Part shown: positions 1-5,551 of the stretch, one piece after another
How positions within the stretch are numbered: position 1 is the stretch's first letter
Layout: each line of letters starts with the position of its first letter
NCBI GenBank assembly: GCA_002425685.1
Contig: DIMS01000020.1
Span: 1 to 8,143 of the forward strand
Direction of reading: 5' to 3'
DNA: 8,143 nt
From: Synergistaceae bacterium UBA5560
Lineage (GTDB): Bacteria > Synergistota > Synergistia > Synergistales > Aminiphilaceae
Notes under the pieces: generated by a model
What the model was told of the DNA's origin: nothing
What the model saw: the letters and a program-made list of their open reading frames with translations, nothing else
Database searches by the model: none
Made by a program: the position numbers and the translations under genes

Positions 1-170
1 AAAGTGCGGCTCATCGCCGCAGACGGCCGCCGAACACCATGAAAACCTTTTTGCGCAGGCGTGACCACACGACTCCCCGGAGGAACAACCGGCGGATGCA
101 TACCGGAAGCGCCCGTGCCGTGCCCGGGGAAGGATGCGCCGCATGCCGTCACCCACATGCCGACATCCGT

Positions 171-198
171 TTGACTTTCTCTCCGCCACGAATATAGT
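171..198 (+). promoter_or_regulatory. Sigma-70-type promoter candidate for the hydrolase
   Basis: TTGACT (171-176) and TATAGT (193-198) are separated by 16 bases. They match the -35 and -10 consensus at five of six positions each and lie in a locally AT-rich stretch. Transcription would start near 205, leaving an untranslated leader of roughly 270 bases before the ATG at 479. No other promoter-like pair this good lies closer to that gene. Confidence 0.5.
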
Positions 199-346
199 AT
201 TCCTCGACAGTACTCAAGAAGCGAGCGGGCGTTTTCGAAAGAAAAATGCATGATACATGAAAAATCATGAATAAACCGCATAAAAACAGCAAAATCCCTG
301 AAAAAAATGAATTTATCGCAGGGACATCGCTCCCGCAAGAAACACG

Positions 347-370
347 GTCCGCACGCAAAAGCGGGCGGAC
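347..370 (+). other. Leader hairpin with AAAA loop
   Basis: GTCCGC (347-352) pairs with GCGGAC (365-370), and CGC (354-356) with GCG (361-363), around an AAAA loop with one A/G mismatch. No T tract follows, so it is not an obvious terminator. It lies inside the presumed hydrolase leader and could affect leader folding or RNA stability. No known riboswitch pattern is recognised. Confidence 0.35.
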
Positions 371-478
371 GGGACCGCAGCGGAGCGGCGACATCCACAC
401 AACGGCACACGCCCGGCAAGGCGATCTTCTCCAAGGCGCGCATCGGACGGCACGACCGCGGAGTGCAAGGAGGCACAC

Positions 479-1240
479 ATGAAGAGCATCATACTCGACG
501 AAGACAAGAACAGGCTACGCTACCTCGACAGCGGCGGGAGCGGAAACGTGATTCTGTTCATTCATGGGCTCGGCTGTGCCTCCTCTTTCGAGTATCCGAA
601 TGTGATCACGCAAGGCGGTCTGCAGAAAACAAGGTGCATTCTGGCGGATCTTCTCGGATACGGCTACAGCGATCATCCGAGACACGACACCTACTCCCTG
701 ACGGGCCATGCACAGGCCCTCCGTAAACTCGTCGACCATCTCGACCCGCGACGGCTCACTCTCTTCGGACACAGCATGGGCGGAGCCATAGCGATCGAGC
801 TTGCGGAGCTGATCAAAGACCGCGTTGATGCGTTGATCGTCAGCGAAGGGAATCTCGATGCGGGAGGAGGATTCTACAGTAGAAAGATTGCCTCGTACAC
901 GCTCGACGAGTACGTTCGACACGGCCACGCGCACCTTGTCGATGAAAACATCCTGTCCGGAAACACCGAATGGGCGAACACCATGAAACATGCCGAACCC
1001 AGGGCCGTCCATTGTGATGCGGTAGACCTCATCGAAGGTCGGACCCCGAGCTGGCGGGAAAAATTATACGATTTTCCATTCAAAAAGACATACCTCTTCG
1101 GCGAAAAGTCCTTGCCCGATGACGACGAACGCGTTCTGCAAAGCAATGGAATCACCGTAAGGGTCGTCAAAGACGCGGGGCACAACATGGCGCTGGAGAA
1201 TCCCCTCGGGTTGGCGGAAGCGATCGTGCAGTCGCTCTGA
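479..1240 (+). CDS. Alpha/beta-hydrolase fold protein
   Basis: The 253-residue product has the usual size and motif order of a single-domain alpha/beta hydrolase. An oxyanion-hole HG motif is at residues 29-30 (FIHGLG). The nucleophile elbow GHSMGG is at 97-102, with Ser99 as the expected nucleophile. The catalytic histidine is His235 in DAGHNM. The acidic member is less clear; an acid in the FGEKSLPDDDE stretch (207-217) is likely. No signal peptide or membrane span is seen, so it should be cytoplasmic. The start is supported by AAGGAGG at 467-473, five bases before the ATG. The gene looks monocistronic, with its own promoter candidate. Its codons are more AT-rich in places (for example around 1060-1085) than those of neighbouring genes, which hints at separate ancestry. 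The fold covers esterases, peptidases, haloalkane dehalogenases and others, so the substrate is unknown. Confidence 0.88.
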   Translation: MKSIILDEDKNRLRYLDSGGSGNVILFIHGLGCASSFEYPNVITQGGLQKTRCILADLLGYGYSDHPRHDTYSLTGHAQALRKLVDHLDPRRLTLFGHSMGGAIAIELAELIKDRVDALIVSEGNLDAGGGFYSRKIASYTLDEYVRHGHAHLVDENILSGNTEWANTMKHAEPRAVHCDAVDLIEGRTPSWREKLYDFPFKKTYLFGEKSLPDDDERVLQSNGITVRVVKDAGHNMALENPLGLAEAIVQSL

Positions 1241-1388
1241 CAACCGCGCCACTCCGCTCCGTTTTTCGGCTCGAAAAAATGCCCTGCGCGCGCCCTGACC
1301 GAACCCCGTTCCGGGAACGCACCGTACCCGCCTCGCCCGAAGCATCGCCGCCGGCTGGCCAGACCCAAAATGAAATACCACGAGGAGC

Positions 1389-1450
1389 ATTGGTATCGGC
1401 AGTGACCAACCCTCCAAATTGAGCATAACAAGGGAAATTGGTATCGGCAG
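1389..1450. repeat. Two 14-bp direct repeats 48 bp apart
   Basis: ATTGGTATCGGCAG occurs exactly at 1389-1402 and again at 1437-1450. A further shared word, CAACCCT, follows each copy at a different distance. ATACCA at 1375-1380 forms an inverted repeat with TGGTAT at 1391-1396. Repeated short motifs near a terminus are known for IS21-family elements, so this may be a relic of such an end. No transposase remnant is visible, so the assignment is weak. Paired regulator-binding sites are an alternative. Confidence 0.45.
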
Positions 1451-1575
1451 CTCCCGGAAAATCAACCCTACGTAACGACGGGACTCCCGGGGTGAGTACT
1501 GCGGCGGCAACAAAGAGTTTCCCTTCCGAGAGATCGTTTCGCACAACGTGACGCACACAACGCAATGCCGAACGT

Positions 1576-1600
1576 CCTCCTCAAAAAGAGAGGCATTTTT
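1576..1600 (+). terminator. Weak terminator-like hairpin
   Basis: CCTCCTC (1576-1582) can pair with GAGAGG (1588-1593), with one bulged C, around an AAAAA loop. The sequence CATTTTT follows. The stem is short. If functional, it would end a transcript from the hydrolase about 340 bases after the stop codon and just upstream of the next promoter candidate. Confidence 0.25.
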
Positions 1601-1634
1601 ACCTACATAACACAGATTCGTCACTTTTCCAACA

Positions 1635-1664
1635 TTGTTCGAGGCGTCTCCCTTCTGTTATAAA
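1635..1664 (+). promoter_or_regulatory. Promoter candidate for the solute-binding protein
   Basis: TTGTTC (1635-1640) and TATAAA (1659-1664) are 18 bases apart. The -10 element matches five of six consensus positions and the -35 element three of six. The surroundings are AT-rich against a GC-rich background. If used, it would give a leader of nearly 480 bases ending in the purine-rich repeats before the ATG at 2152. Confidence 0.35.
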
Positions 1665-1908
1665 CACTATGGTGGAACATGTCGCATGCTTCGTGAGGAA
1701 ACGCGACACCATGTCGGCCCGCATGCTTAAAAACGTCGCGGCGGGAATGCTCCCGGGAGAAAACGCCCAGCGGCGGCGCATCGGCATTGTGTGCTCCGCC
1801 GGAATGAGAGGAACGCAGAAACGAACGAAGCGCAGGGGTGAAAGAAATCCAGGTAAGAAGGACATTCCTGCGGAGAAGAAGCGGGGTGGTCGATGCAACG
1901 CAGGCAGG

Positions 1909-2095
1909 ACATGGCTTGCTTCGAGAGCAGATGACGCAAGACGGAAAGATACGGGACAGAGCGGGACGAAAGACGACATGGCTTGATTCGAGATGAGACG
2001 GAAGGACACGGGAGACAGAACGGGACGAAAGACAACATGGCTTTATCCAAGATGAGATGAGACAAGATGACCCGAGACGAGGCGAGGCAAGGCGC
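1909..2095 (+). repeat. Degenerate purine-rich tandem repeat, three units
   Basis: The word ACATGGCTT recurs at 1909-1917, 1976-1984 and 2035-2043, spacings of 67 and 59 bases. Each copy is followed by related GA-rich sequence: GCGGGACGAAAGACGACATGG and ACGGGACGAAAGACAACATGG-like segments end units 1 and 2, and GATGAGA words occur in units 2 and 3. The array is purine-rich on the plus strand and stops shortly before the ribosome-binding site of the solute-binding protein gene. Confidence 0.6.
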
Positions 2096-2151
2096 GAGTC
2101 GACGCGACGACAAGGGCATCATGCAAGGATGTTACGAGAGGAGCGTGTACG

Positions 2152-2940
2152 ATGAAACGGGGAAAGATGCTGCGGAAGTCTCTTGCGGTGCTGCTCGGTA
2201 CAATGGCGGTGCTCCTGGTGGTATCCGTCGCCTTCGGGGCGACCCTGGCGGAGATCAAAGCGCGGGGAACGCTCAACCTTGGCCTGGAGGACGAGGATTG
2301 GGGACGGTTCCACATGTGGAAGAACGGCGCCGCCTCGGGCTTCGACGTGGACCTGGCGGAGAAGATCGCCGCCGCGGCGGGCGTCCCCCTCAAGATCGTG
2401 CCGCTTCCCTGGGGTGACGGCGACGCGGGAAGCGTGAGCGGTGCCTGGAGCCCCGGAGGGTGGCCTCCCTTCGGCGTGGATCTCATTCTCTCCGGTGTCA
2501 CCATCACCCCCGAGCGCGCCGCCTATGTGACCTTCTCGGAGCAGTATTTCACGGCAGGGCAGATGGTACTCTTCCGGAAAGCGGCCCCCGTCCCCGACGC
2601 CGCCGCTCTGGCGGGCAGAAAACTCGGCGTCCAGCAGGCCACCACGAGCGAAAGCACCGCGAGGGAGCGTTTTGGATCAAGCGCACTCTTCGTCTTCGCC
2701 GCTGTTCCGGAGATGCTCGACGCCCTGCGGGCGGGAGCTCTCGACGCGGTTCTTCTCGACAGCCCCTTCGCCCTGACGGAAGCGAAGGACGATTCTTCCC
2801 TGGCCGTGCTGGAGGAGCTGTTCTCCTCCGAGGAGTTCGGCGTCGTGCTCCCCAAGGAGGTGGATCCGGCGTTCAAGGCCCTGGTGGACGAGGTGGTGCG
2901 ACAGGAACGGGACGCCCTGTACGAGAAATGGTTCAAATAG
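2152..2940 (+). CDS. Family-3 amino-acid-type ABC solute-binding protein
   Basis: This 262-residue protein is a periplasmic or extracellular receptor that should capture a small polar ligand, most likely an amino acid, for an ABC importer. Residues 1-30 form a signal peptide: basic start (KRGKMLRKS), hydrophobic core (LAVLLG to VVSVA), and an AFGA-like cleavage region. Family-3 landmarks follow in order: GTLNLGL (39-45), SGFDVDLAEKIA (62-73), DLILSGVTITPER (110-122, with Arg122 expected to bind the ligand carboxylate), and DAVLLDSPFA (198-207, with an aspartate at the usual ligand position). The stretch at 88-109 is glycine/proline-rich and a little longer than usual. GAGAGGAG at 2136-2143 supports this start; an internal ATG at 2167 also has a purine-rich site and remains possible. 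No permease or ATPase gene is in the window, so this is an orphan receptor here. Confidence 0.9.
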   Translation: MKRGKMLRKSLAVLLGTMAVLLVVSVAFGATLAEIKARGTLNLGLEDEDWGRFHMWKNGAASGFDVDLAEKIAAAAGVPLKIVPLPWGDGDAGSVSGAWSPGGWPPFGVDLILSGVTITPERAAYVTFSEQYFTAGQMVLFRKAAPVPDAAALAGRKLGVQQATTSESTARERFGSSALFVFAAVPEMLDALRAGALDAVLLDSPFALTEAKDDSSLAVLEELFSSEEFGVVLPKEVDPAFKALVDEVVRQERDALYEKWFK

Positions 2941-2948
2941 CACTGTAA

Positions 2949-2991
2949 CCCGAGGGCCCGTGTGCTCCGGTTTTCGGAGCGGGTCCTCGGG
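2949..2991. terminator. Convergent-gene hairpin terminator
   Basis: CCCGAGGGCCCG (2949-2960) pairs with CGGGTCCTCGGG (2980-2991) through a 12-bp stem with one G-T wobble. Inside it CTCCG (2965-2969) pairs with CGGAG (2975-2979) around a GTTTT loop. It sits between the convergent ends of the solute-binding protein (2940) and the glucosaminidase (3020), so it can serve both strands. No long T tract follows on either side; termination might be weak or factor-assisted. Confidence 0.7.
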
Positions 2992-3019
2992 CCCCGGTTC
3001 CACACCCGCCGCGGGAAGG

Positions 3020-4030
3020 TCATGCGGCGAGAGCGGCCCGGATCAGCACCTCCAGAGCGGCGTCGGGAAAGCCCCGGCTCCTGGCTGCGGAAAAGGAGCA
3101 GCGCAGAATGTCCTTCCAGGCGTCGCCGAGCAAGGAGGGCGCGAGCGTCAGGGCCGCCCGCACCAGTGACGCGCTATAGTTCGGGTCCGTGGCCCATTGG
3201 AGGCGCGTGCCGTCCTTCCGGGGCGCTCCCCAGGAGAGCCCCGCAAAGAAGAGCCAGCAGCAGTCCGCATTGCGCGCCGCAAGGGGAAAGCACGTGGCGA
3301 GGAGCCGGGAGTAATCCGCCAGAAAATGTTCCAGCGATCTATAGTACCGGAACGCGGCATCCACTCGCCGCTCCGCCCCGCCGACCCATTCCTTCGTGGC
3401 GCTGTTCCAGCAGAGGCCGCCCTCGGCCACCCAGCTCCGGGTGCATTTGATGCCCGCCAGATTCCAGGTGCGGCGCATCGCCGCGGAACGGAATCCCCCG
3501 GTCTCGTGCCAGGTCTGCACCGCCGCGCCGAAGGCGTTGAGCGGCGCCCCTCGGTGAAGGGTGCGGGCGCCGTTGCCGACACGCACCGCCTCGAAGACCA
3601 AGCGGGGCATTTTTTCCGGAGAGTCGTCTCTCCGAGGGAGCAATTCCGCTCTCTTTCGGGGATCCGTTTCCGCATCTCCCGCCGTCTTCGCCGTCGCTCC
3701 CGTTGTCGTCGCTTTCGTCACCATCACTCCCGTTCCCATCGCTCCCGCTTTCATCGCTTCCGCTTCCGTCTCTCTCGTGGCCTTCACCGCAGCCTCCGTT
3801 CCCACATCTGTTTCCGAATCTCCCGCCGCCGTCGCCATCGCGTTCGTTACCATCACTCCCGTTTCCGGGGTGGGGTGCTCACCGTCGGGGGCGACGAGGG
3901 ATGCGACACCGAGACCGGCGTTCTTTTCGTGCCGCTCCTTCTGGCTGTTCCGCTTGCCCTGTTGCTGCAACGTGCGAAAAAGCGACCGCGCTTCCGCAGG
4001 CGGACCGCCGAAGCCGCTCGCGGAGGTCAT
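3020..4030 (-). CDS. GH73-type glucosaminidase with repetitive N-terminal linker
   Basis: This 336-residue protein has a C-terminal half that resembles FlgJ/LytG-type N-acetylglucosaminidases, which cut the glycan strands of peptidoglycan. Visible landmarks are HETGGF (175-180, with Glu176 as the expected catalytic acid), WNLAGIK (189-195), AAFRYYRSLEHFLADYSRLL (about 225-244) and WATDPNYSASLVRA (279-292), in the family's order. Residues about 45-140 are low-complexity Ala/Thr/Met/Glu and contain an internal duplication (TGVMVT... at 57 and 100). No signal peptide or membrane span is seen, so export would need a partner. The start ATG overlaps the YvrJ stop codon as ATGA, which suggests translational coupling; no good independent Shine-Dalgarno site is present. 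The cysteine-rich stretch NADCCWLFF (254-262) is unusual. Flagellar or phage-derived muralytic roles are alternatives. Confidence 0.8.
   Translation of the reverse strand: MTSASGFGGPPAEARSLFRTLQQQGKRNSQKERHEKNAGLGVASLVAPDGEHPTPETGVMVTNAMATAAGDSETDVGTEAAVKATRETEAEAMKAGAMGTGVMVTKATTTGATAKTAGDAETDPRKRAELLPRRDDSPEKMPRLVFEAVRVGNGARTLHRGAPLNAFGAAVQTWHETGGFRSAAMRRTWNLAGIKCTRSWVAEGGLCWNSATKEWVGGAERRVDAAFRYYRSLEHFLADYSRLLATCFPLAARNADCCWLFFAGLSWGAPRKDGTRLQWATDPNYSASLVRAALTLAPSLLGDAWKDILRCSFSAARSRGFPDAALEVLIRAALAA
3666..3866 (-). repeat. Duplicated coding repeat in the glucosaminidase linker
   Basis: The segments 3666-3736 and 3810-3866 are clearly related. They share CATCTCCCGCCG-like and ACCATCACTCCCGTT words and differ by an in-frame deletion of about 15 bases. 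In between lie shorter TCGC/TTCCG-type repeats. On the coding strand the array is purine-rich, like the intergenic repeats of this window. It encodes the two TGVMVT...ETD segments of the linker. Confidence 0.6.
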
Positions 4031-4272
4031 GCGCCCGGCCTCCCCGCCGACCTGCCCGAACGGGTTTCGCCCCGAAAGAGCGTGGTCGCCGCACGGGGCA
4101 CCGCCGCCGAAGCCGTCTCGTCACGGCAAAACATTCCCGCCTCAAGTACCGCCTGCAGGCGTCGGATCGCCTCGGTGAGGGCGTCGAGGCGGCTCTCCAT
4201 GCGTACCAGCAGATAGGCCGCCACCACCACGGAAAATCCGTGCTGGACGAACTGTTGCAGAAGTTCCGTCAT
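4027..4272 (-). CDS. YvrJ family small membrane protein
   Basis: The 81-residue product matches the YvrJ family over residues 1-45. A short amphipathic start is followed by a hydrophobic span (GFSVVVAAYLLV, 12-23) ending in the family-typical YLLVRME. A charged helix, LDALTEAIRRLQAVLEAG, follows. The C-terminal 35 residues are polar and arginine-rich and probably less conserved. Most YvrJ proteins are shorter, so the tail may exist mainly because the frame runs into the next gene. The ATG follows GGAGGAGGCAGAC, a good ribosome-binding site. The stop overlaps the glucosaminidase start (ATGA). The topology, one span plus a charged cytoplasmic helix, resembles BhlA/UviB-type small holins. That functional parallel is inference; the biochemical role of YvrJ proteins is not established to my knowledge. 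Confidence 0.8.
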   Translation of the reverse strand: MTELLQQFVQHGFSVVVAAYLLVRMESRLDALTEAIRRLQAVLEAGMFCRDETASAAVPRAATTLFRGETRSGRSAGRPGA

Positions 4273-4346
4273 GTCTGCCTCCTCCTTCCTTGTCTCCCCT
4301 TGTCTCCGGGGCTTTCTTACGAGCCTTTCCTGGCGATGTCTCTGTG

Positions 4347-4410
4347 GGCCTTTTCCATAGACTTTTTCCATAAGCCTTCCATGAACCTTTTCTCCAGGCC
4401 TTCTCTCCGG
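4347..4410 (-). repeat. Short ATGGAA-type repeats upstream of YvrJ
   Basis: On the minus strand, TTCATGGAA, TTATGGAA and CTATGGAA follow each other at 12-14-base spacing, each trailed by an A- or G-rich run. They form a degenerate purine-rich array some 75 bases upstream of the YvrJ start. Confidence 0.5.
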
Positions 4411-4458
4411 CCCGCTCCGGGTCTTTGGGTTCCGGCCGTCGCCCCGAAGCCTTTCTCC

Positions 4459-4499
4459 AAAAAAACAAAAACCTTCCTTATATATAGATATAAAGAGGG
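4459..4499 (-). terminator. Probable intrinsic terminator after DUF2922
   Basis: On the minus strand, CCTCTTTATAT pairs imperfectly with ATATAAGGAAGG across a short loop (plus-strand 4472-4499). It is followed by GTTTTTGTTTTTTT (plus-strand 4459-4471 is the A tract). This is the only clear hairpin-plus-T-tract in the window. It would end transcription about 370 bases after DUF2922 and so partly uncouple YvrJ and the glucosaminidase from the upstream pair. The stem is AU-rich and has mismatches. Confidence 0.45.
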
Positions 4500-4745
4500 A
4501 GGAGGAGGAGGAGGCAGGAAGGGGCGGCGACGGAAAATCCGGCTGCGACAGGCGAAGCGCAGAACGCCAAGACACGCATGCAAAACGCATGTGAAATGCA
4601 GGGAAAACGCGTGCACAACCCCGGAAAAACGGGGCGGCGATTCCTGGCGCTGCACGAGCGCCCGCCGCCCCCGCAAACGCTTCAAAGTAAAAACATTTAG
4701 ACCCTTTGGCTTTCAGATCTAAAAACAGCCAGGCCTCCACGTTCA

Positions 4746-4832
4746 TCGACTCAAGACCATTGACTTCAGGCCTCTTGACCCAAACCAATTGACTCTAAGT
4801 CCTTGGCTCCGGGCCAATTGCCCAGAGCCCAA
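4746..4832. repeat. Six-unit 14-15-bp degenerate tandem array
   Basis: Units begin at 4746, 4760, 4775, 4789, 4803 and 4818, a regular 14-15-base step. Their starts read TCGACTC, TTGACTT, TTGACCC, TTGACTC, TTGGCTC and TTGCCCA on the plus strand. Sequence after the first five to seven bases varies. Two units resemble -35 boxes, but no matching -10 box is seen. Confidence 0.6.
4805..4829 (-). terminator. GC-rich hairpin downstream of DUF2922
   Basis: GGCTC (4805-4809) pairs with GAGCC (4825-4829) and the inner GGGC/GCCC bases extend it to about ten pairs, with one G-T wobble and an AATTG-type loop. It lies about 45 bases past the DUF2922 stop on the minus strand and overlaps the last units of the tandem array. 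Without a T tract it may be a processing or stability hairpin rather than a terminator. Confidence 0.35.
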
Positions 4833-4871
4833 AGACGCCACCTCTCCTCCGGGCCGCTCGATTTCAAGCCG

Positions 4872-5081
4872 CTAGGCCACCACTTCCGTGACGTTCCGGG
4901 ACACGACCTCGGCACGGACGATCATGTCCGGCCCGACGAGAAACAGGTCACTGTCGATGATGGCCTGCATGGCCGCCGTCACTTCTCCCTCGGTGAGATC
5001 CGTCCGAGGATTGGACAGGGAAAGAATCCACTCTTTCCCCGAGGACAGGCCGAAGATCATACGCAACGTTCTGGTCTCCAT
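4872..5081 (-). CDS. DUF2922 family small protein
   Basis: The 69-residue product matches DUF2922 along its whole length. It has a beta-strand start (TRTLRMIFGLSSGKEWILSL), a conserved asparagine-proline turn (NPRTDLTEGEV), the AAMQAIIDSDLF helix, and a closing strand pair with GPDMIVRAEVVSR. It has no signal peptide, membrane span or cysteine. The start is certain: AAAGGAGGTGA lies six bases before the ATG. Just upstream of that site is a TTCG/CGAA tetranucleotide run (5097-5152). DUF1659 lies 107 bases upstream on the same strand, and the two families commonly occur as neighbours. The molecular function of DUF2922 is unknown. Confidence 0.9.
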   Translation of the reverse strand: METRTLRMIFGLSSGKEWILSLSNPRTDLTEGEVTAAMQAIIDSDLFLVGPDMIVRAEVVSRNVTEVVA

Positions 5082-5096
5082 GAAATGTCACCTCCT

Positions 5097-5152
5097 TTCG
5101 TTCGTTCGTTCGTTCCTTGGCTTGCTCGTTCGTTCCTTCCTTTCTTCCCTCC
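5097..5152 (-). repeat. Tetranucleotide (CGAA) tract next to the DUF2922 ribosome-binding site
   Basis: Four perfect TTCG units (5097-5112) continue as ten degenerate four-base units (TTCC, TTGG, CTTG, CTCG, TTCG, TTCC, TTCC, TTTC, TTCC, CTCC) to 5152 without losing phase. On the minus strand this is a purine-rich CGAA/GGAA tract that ends directly at the AGGAGG of DUF2922. Confidence 0.75.
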
Positions 5153-5188
5153 GCCGTCCCTCGGCGAGGCCCTTCACGGAAAGATCCG

Positions 5189-5407
5189 TCAGGCCGTCAC
5201 CAGGTCCGTGTCCTGCTTCTGTACCTCCAGCCGGGGATAGAGACAGAGCCCGGCCAGGGCGTTCGCCACGGCGTCCACGTCGTCCGCGGAGGCCTCGGGG
5301 TCGATGCCCCGCCAGGAGAGGGTCTTGCTCTTCGGCTTGCCCCACTCGTCGCTGCCGGTCTGCACCTTGAGAATCAGCCGGCTGCCCTCGGAAAGAAAAC
5401 TCGCCAT
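5189..5407 (-). CDS. DUF1659 family small protein
   Basis: The 72-residue product has the DUF1659 pattern: a short start (MASFLSEGSRLILKVQTG), the Gly-Lys-Pro-Lys-Ser-Lys strand (GKPKSKTLSW), ADDVDAVANALAGL as the central helix, and a closing strand before DTDLVTA. It is cytoplasmic by appearance. The ATG at 5407 is chosen because GGGAGGTGAAAGGC precedes it. The frame stays open upstream to 5542, but those extra residues are basic, unlike the family, and have no such site. It is the first gene of the minus-strand cluster, followed by DUF2922. Its function is unknown; pairing with DUF2922 suggests the two may act together. Confidence 0.9.
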   Translation of the reverse strand: MASFLSEGSRLILKVQTGSDEWGKPKSKTLSWRGIDPEASADDVDAVANALAGLCLYPRLEVQKQDTDLVTA

Positions 5408-5551
5408 GCCTTTCACCTCCCTTCTGATGCAAAAATGTGTCGGAACCGTGTGGAGCGTGCCGCGCTTCTTCGCGGAAGGCGCGGAAGCGCTCCGGAGAGC
5501 GGGCCTTCGATGGTGCCGAATTTCCACCTCCGTTCCACGCATTCAGCCTAA

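Larger units (their letters stand above)
1..478. other. Gene-free left flank with promoter and leader
   Basis: No convincing complete gene lies here. Two plus-strand frames that are open from the window edge stop early, one at 40-42 and one at 62-64. Either could be the C-terminal tail of a gene upstream of the window, and I cannot tell which. The longer frames across 149-478 (minus) and 267-482 (plus) are arginine-, proline- and serine-rich with no recognisable motif, and I treat them as chance. Bases 230-320 are distinctly AT-rich compared with the rest of the window. The segment holds the promoter candidate at 171-198 and small hairpins at 249-269 (CATGAT/ATCATG) and 347-370. It probably serves as a long leader for the hydrolase gene. 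Confidence 0.6.
1241..2151. other. Gene-free spacer with repeats and SBP leader
   Basis: About 910 bases carry no gene I can support. The left part (1300-1460) contains a 14-bp direct repeat and an inverted repeat, possibly remains of an insertion-sequence end. A weak terminator-like hairpin lies at 1576-1600 and a promoter candidate at 1635-1664. The right part (about 1800-2100) is strongly purine-rich on the plus strand and made of degenerate tandem repeats. The plus-strand frame at 1669-1986 is arginine/lysine-rich, has no ribosome-binding site and follows these repeats, so I do not call it a gene. Confidence 0.6.
4273..4871. other. 600-bp spacer inside the minus-strand cluster
   Basis: No gene is supported. 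Frames across it on either strand give proline-, arginine- or phenylalanine-rich low-complexity products. Read on the minus strand, it holds a 14-15-bp tandem array (4746-4832), a GC-rich hairpin (4805-4829), a terminator-like element (4459-4499), ATGGAA-type short repeats (4347-4410) and a purine-rich run into the YvrJ ribosome-binding site. It is unusually long for a spacer between co-directional genes of a conserved cluster. Confidence 0.6.

Noticed and set aside
205..478. Riboswitch in the hydrolase leader
   Set aside because: Small hairpins are present, but no conserved core of a known riboswitch class is recognisable.
1307..1320. Palindromic CGTTCC-GGAACG as a hairpin terminator
   Set aside because: Only one base separates the arms, so an RNA hairpin of useful length cannot form, and no T tract follows.
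1389..1450. CRISPR-like spacing of the 14-bp repeats
   Set aside because: There are only two short copies, no consistent repeat length typical of CRISPR arrays, and no cas gene in the window.
1669..1986. Plus-strand frame of 105 codons in the spacer before the solute-binding protein
   Set aside because: Its product is arginine/lysine-rich low complexity, it has no ribosome-binding site, and the DNA is degenerate purine-rich repeat.
3197..4216. Long plus-strand frame of 339 codons
   Set aside because: It lies opposite the glucosaminidase and YvrJ genes, is arginine/proline/serine-rich, and has no family motif; it is an antisense shadow of a GC-rich coding region.
4027..4788. Extended minus-strand frame in phase with YvrJ (253 codons)
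   Set aside because: Family similarity begins only at the ATG at 4272, which has a good ribosome-binding site. The upstream part crosses the terminator-like element and repeats.
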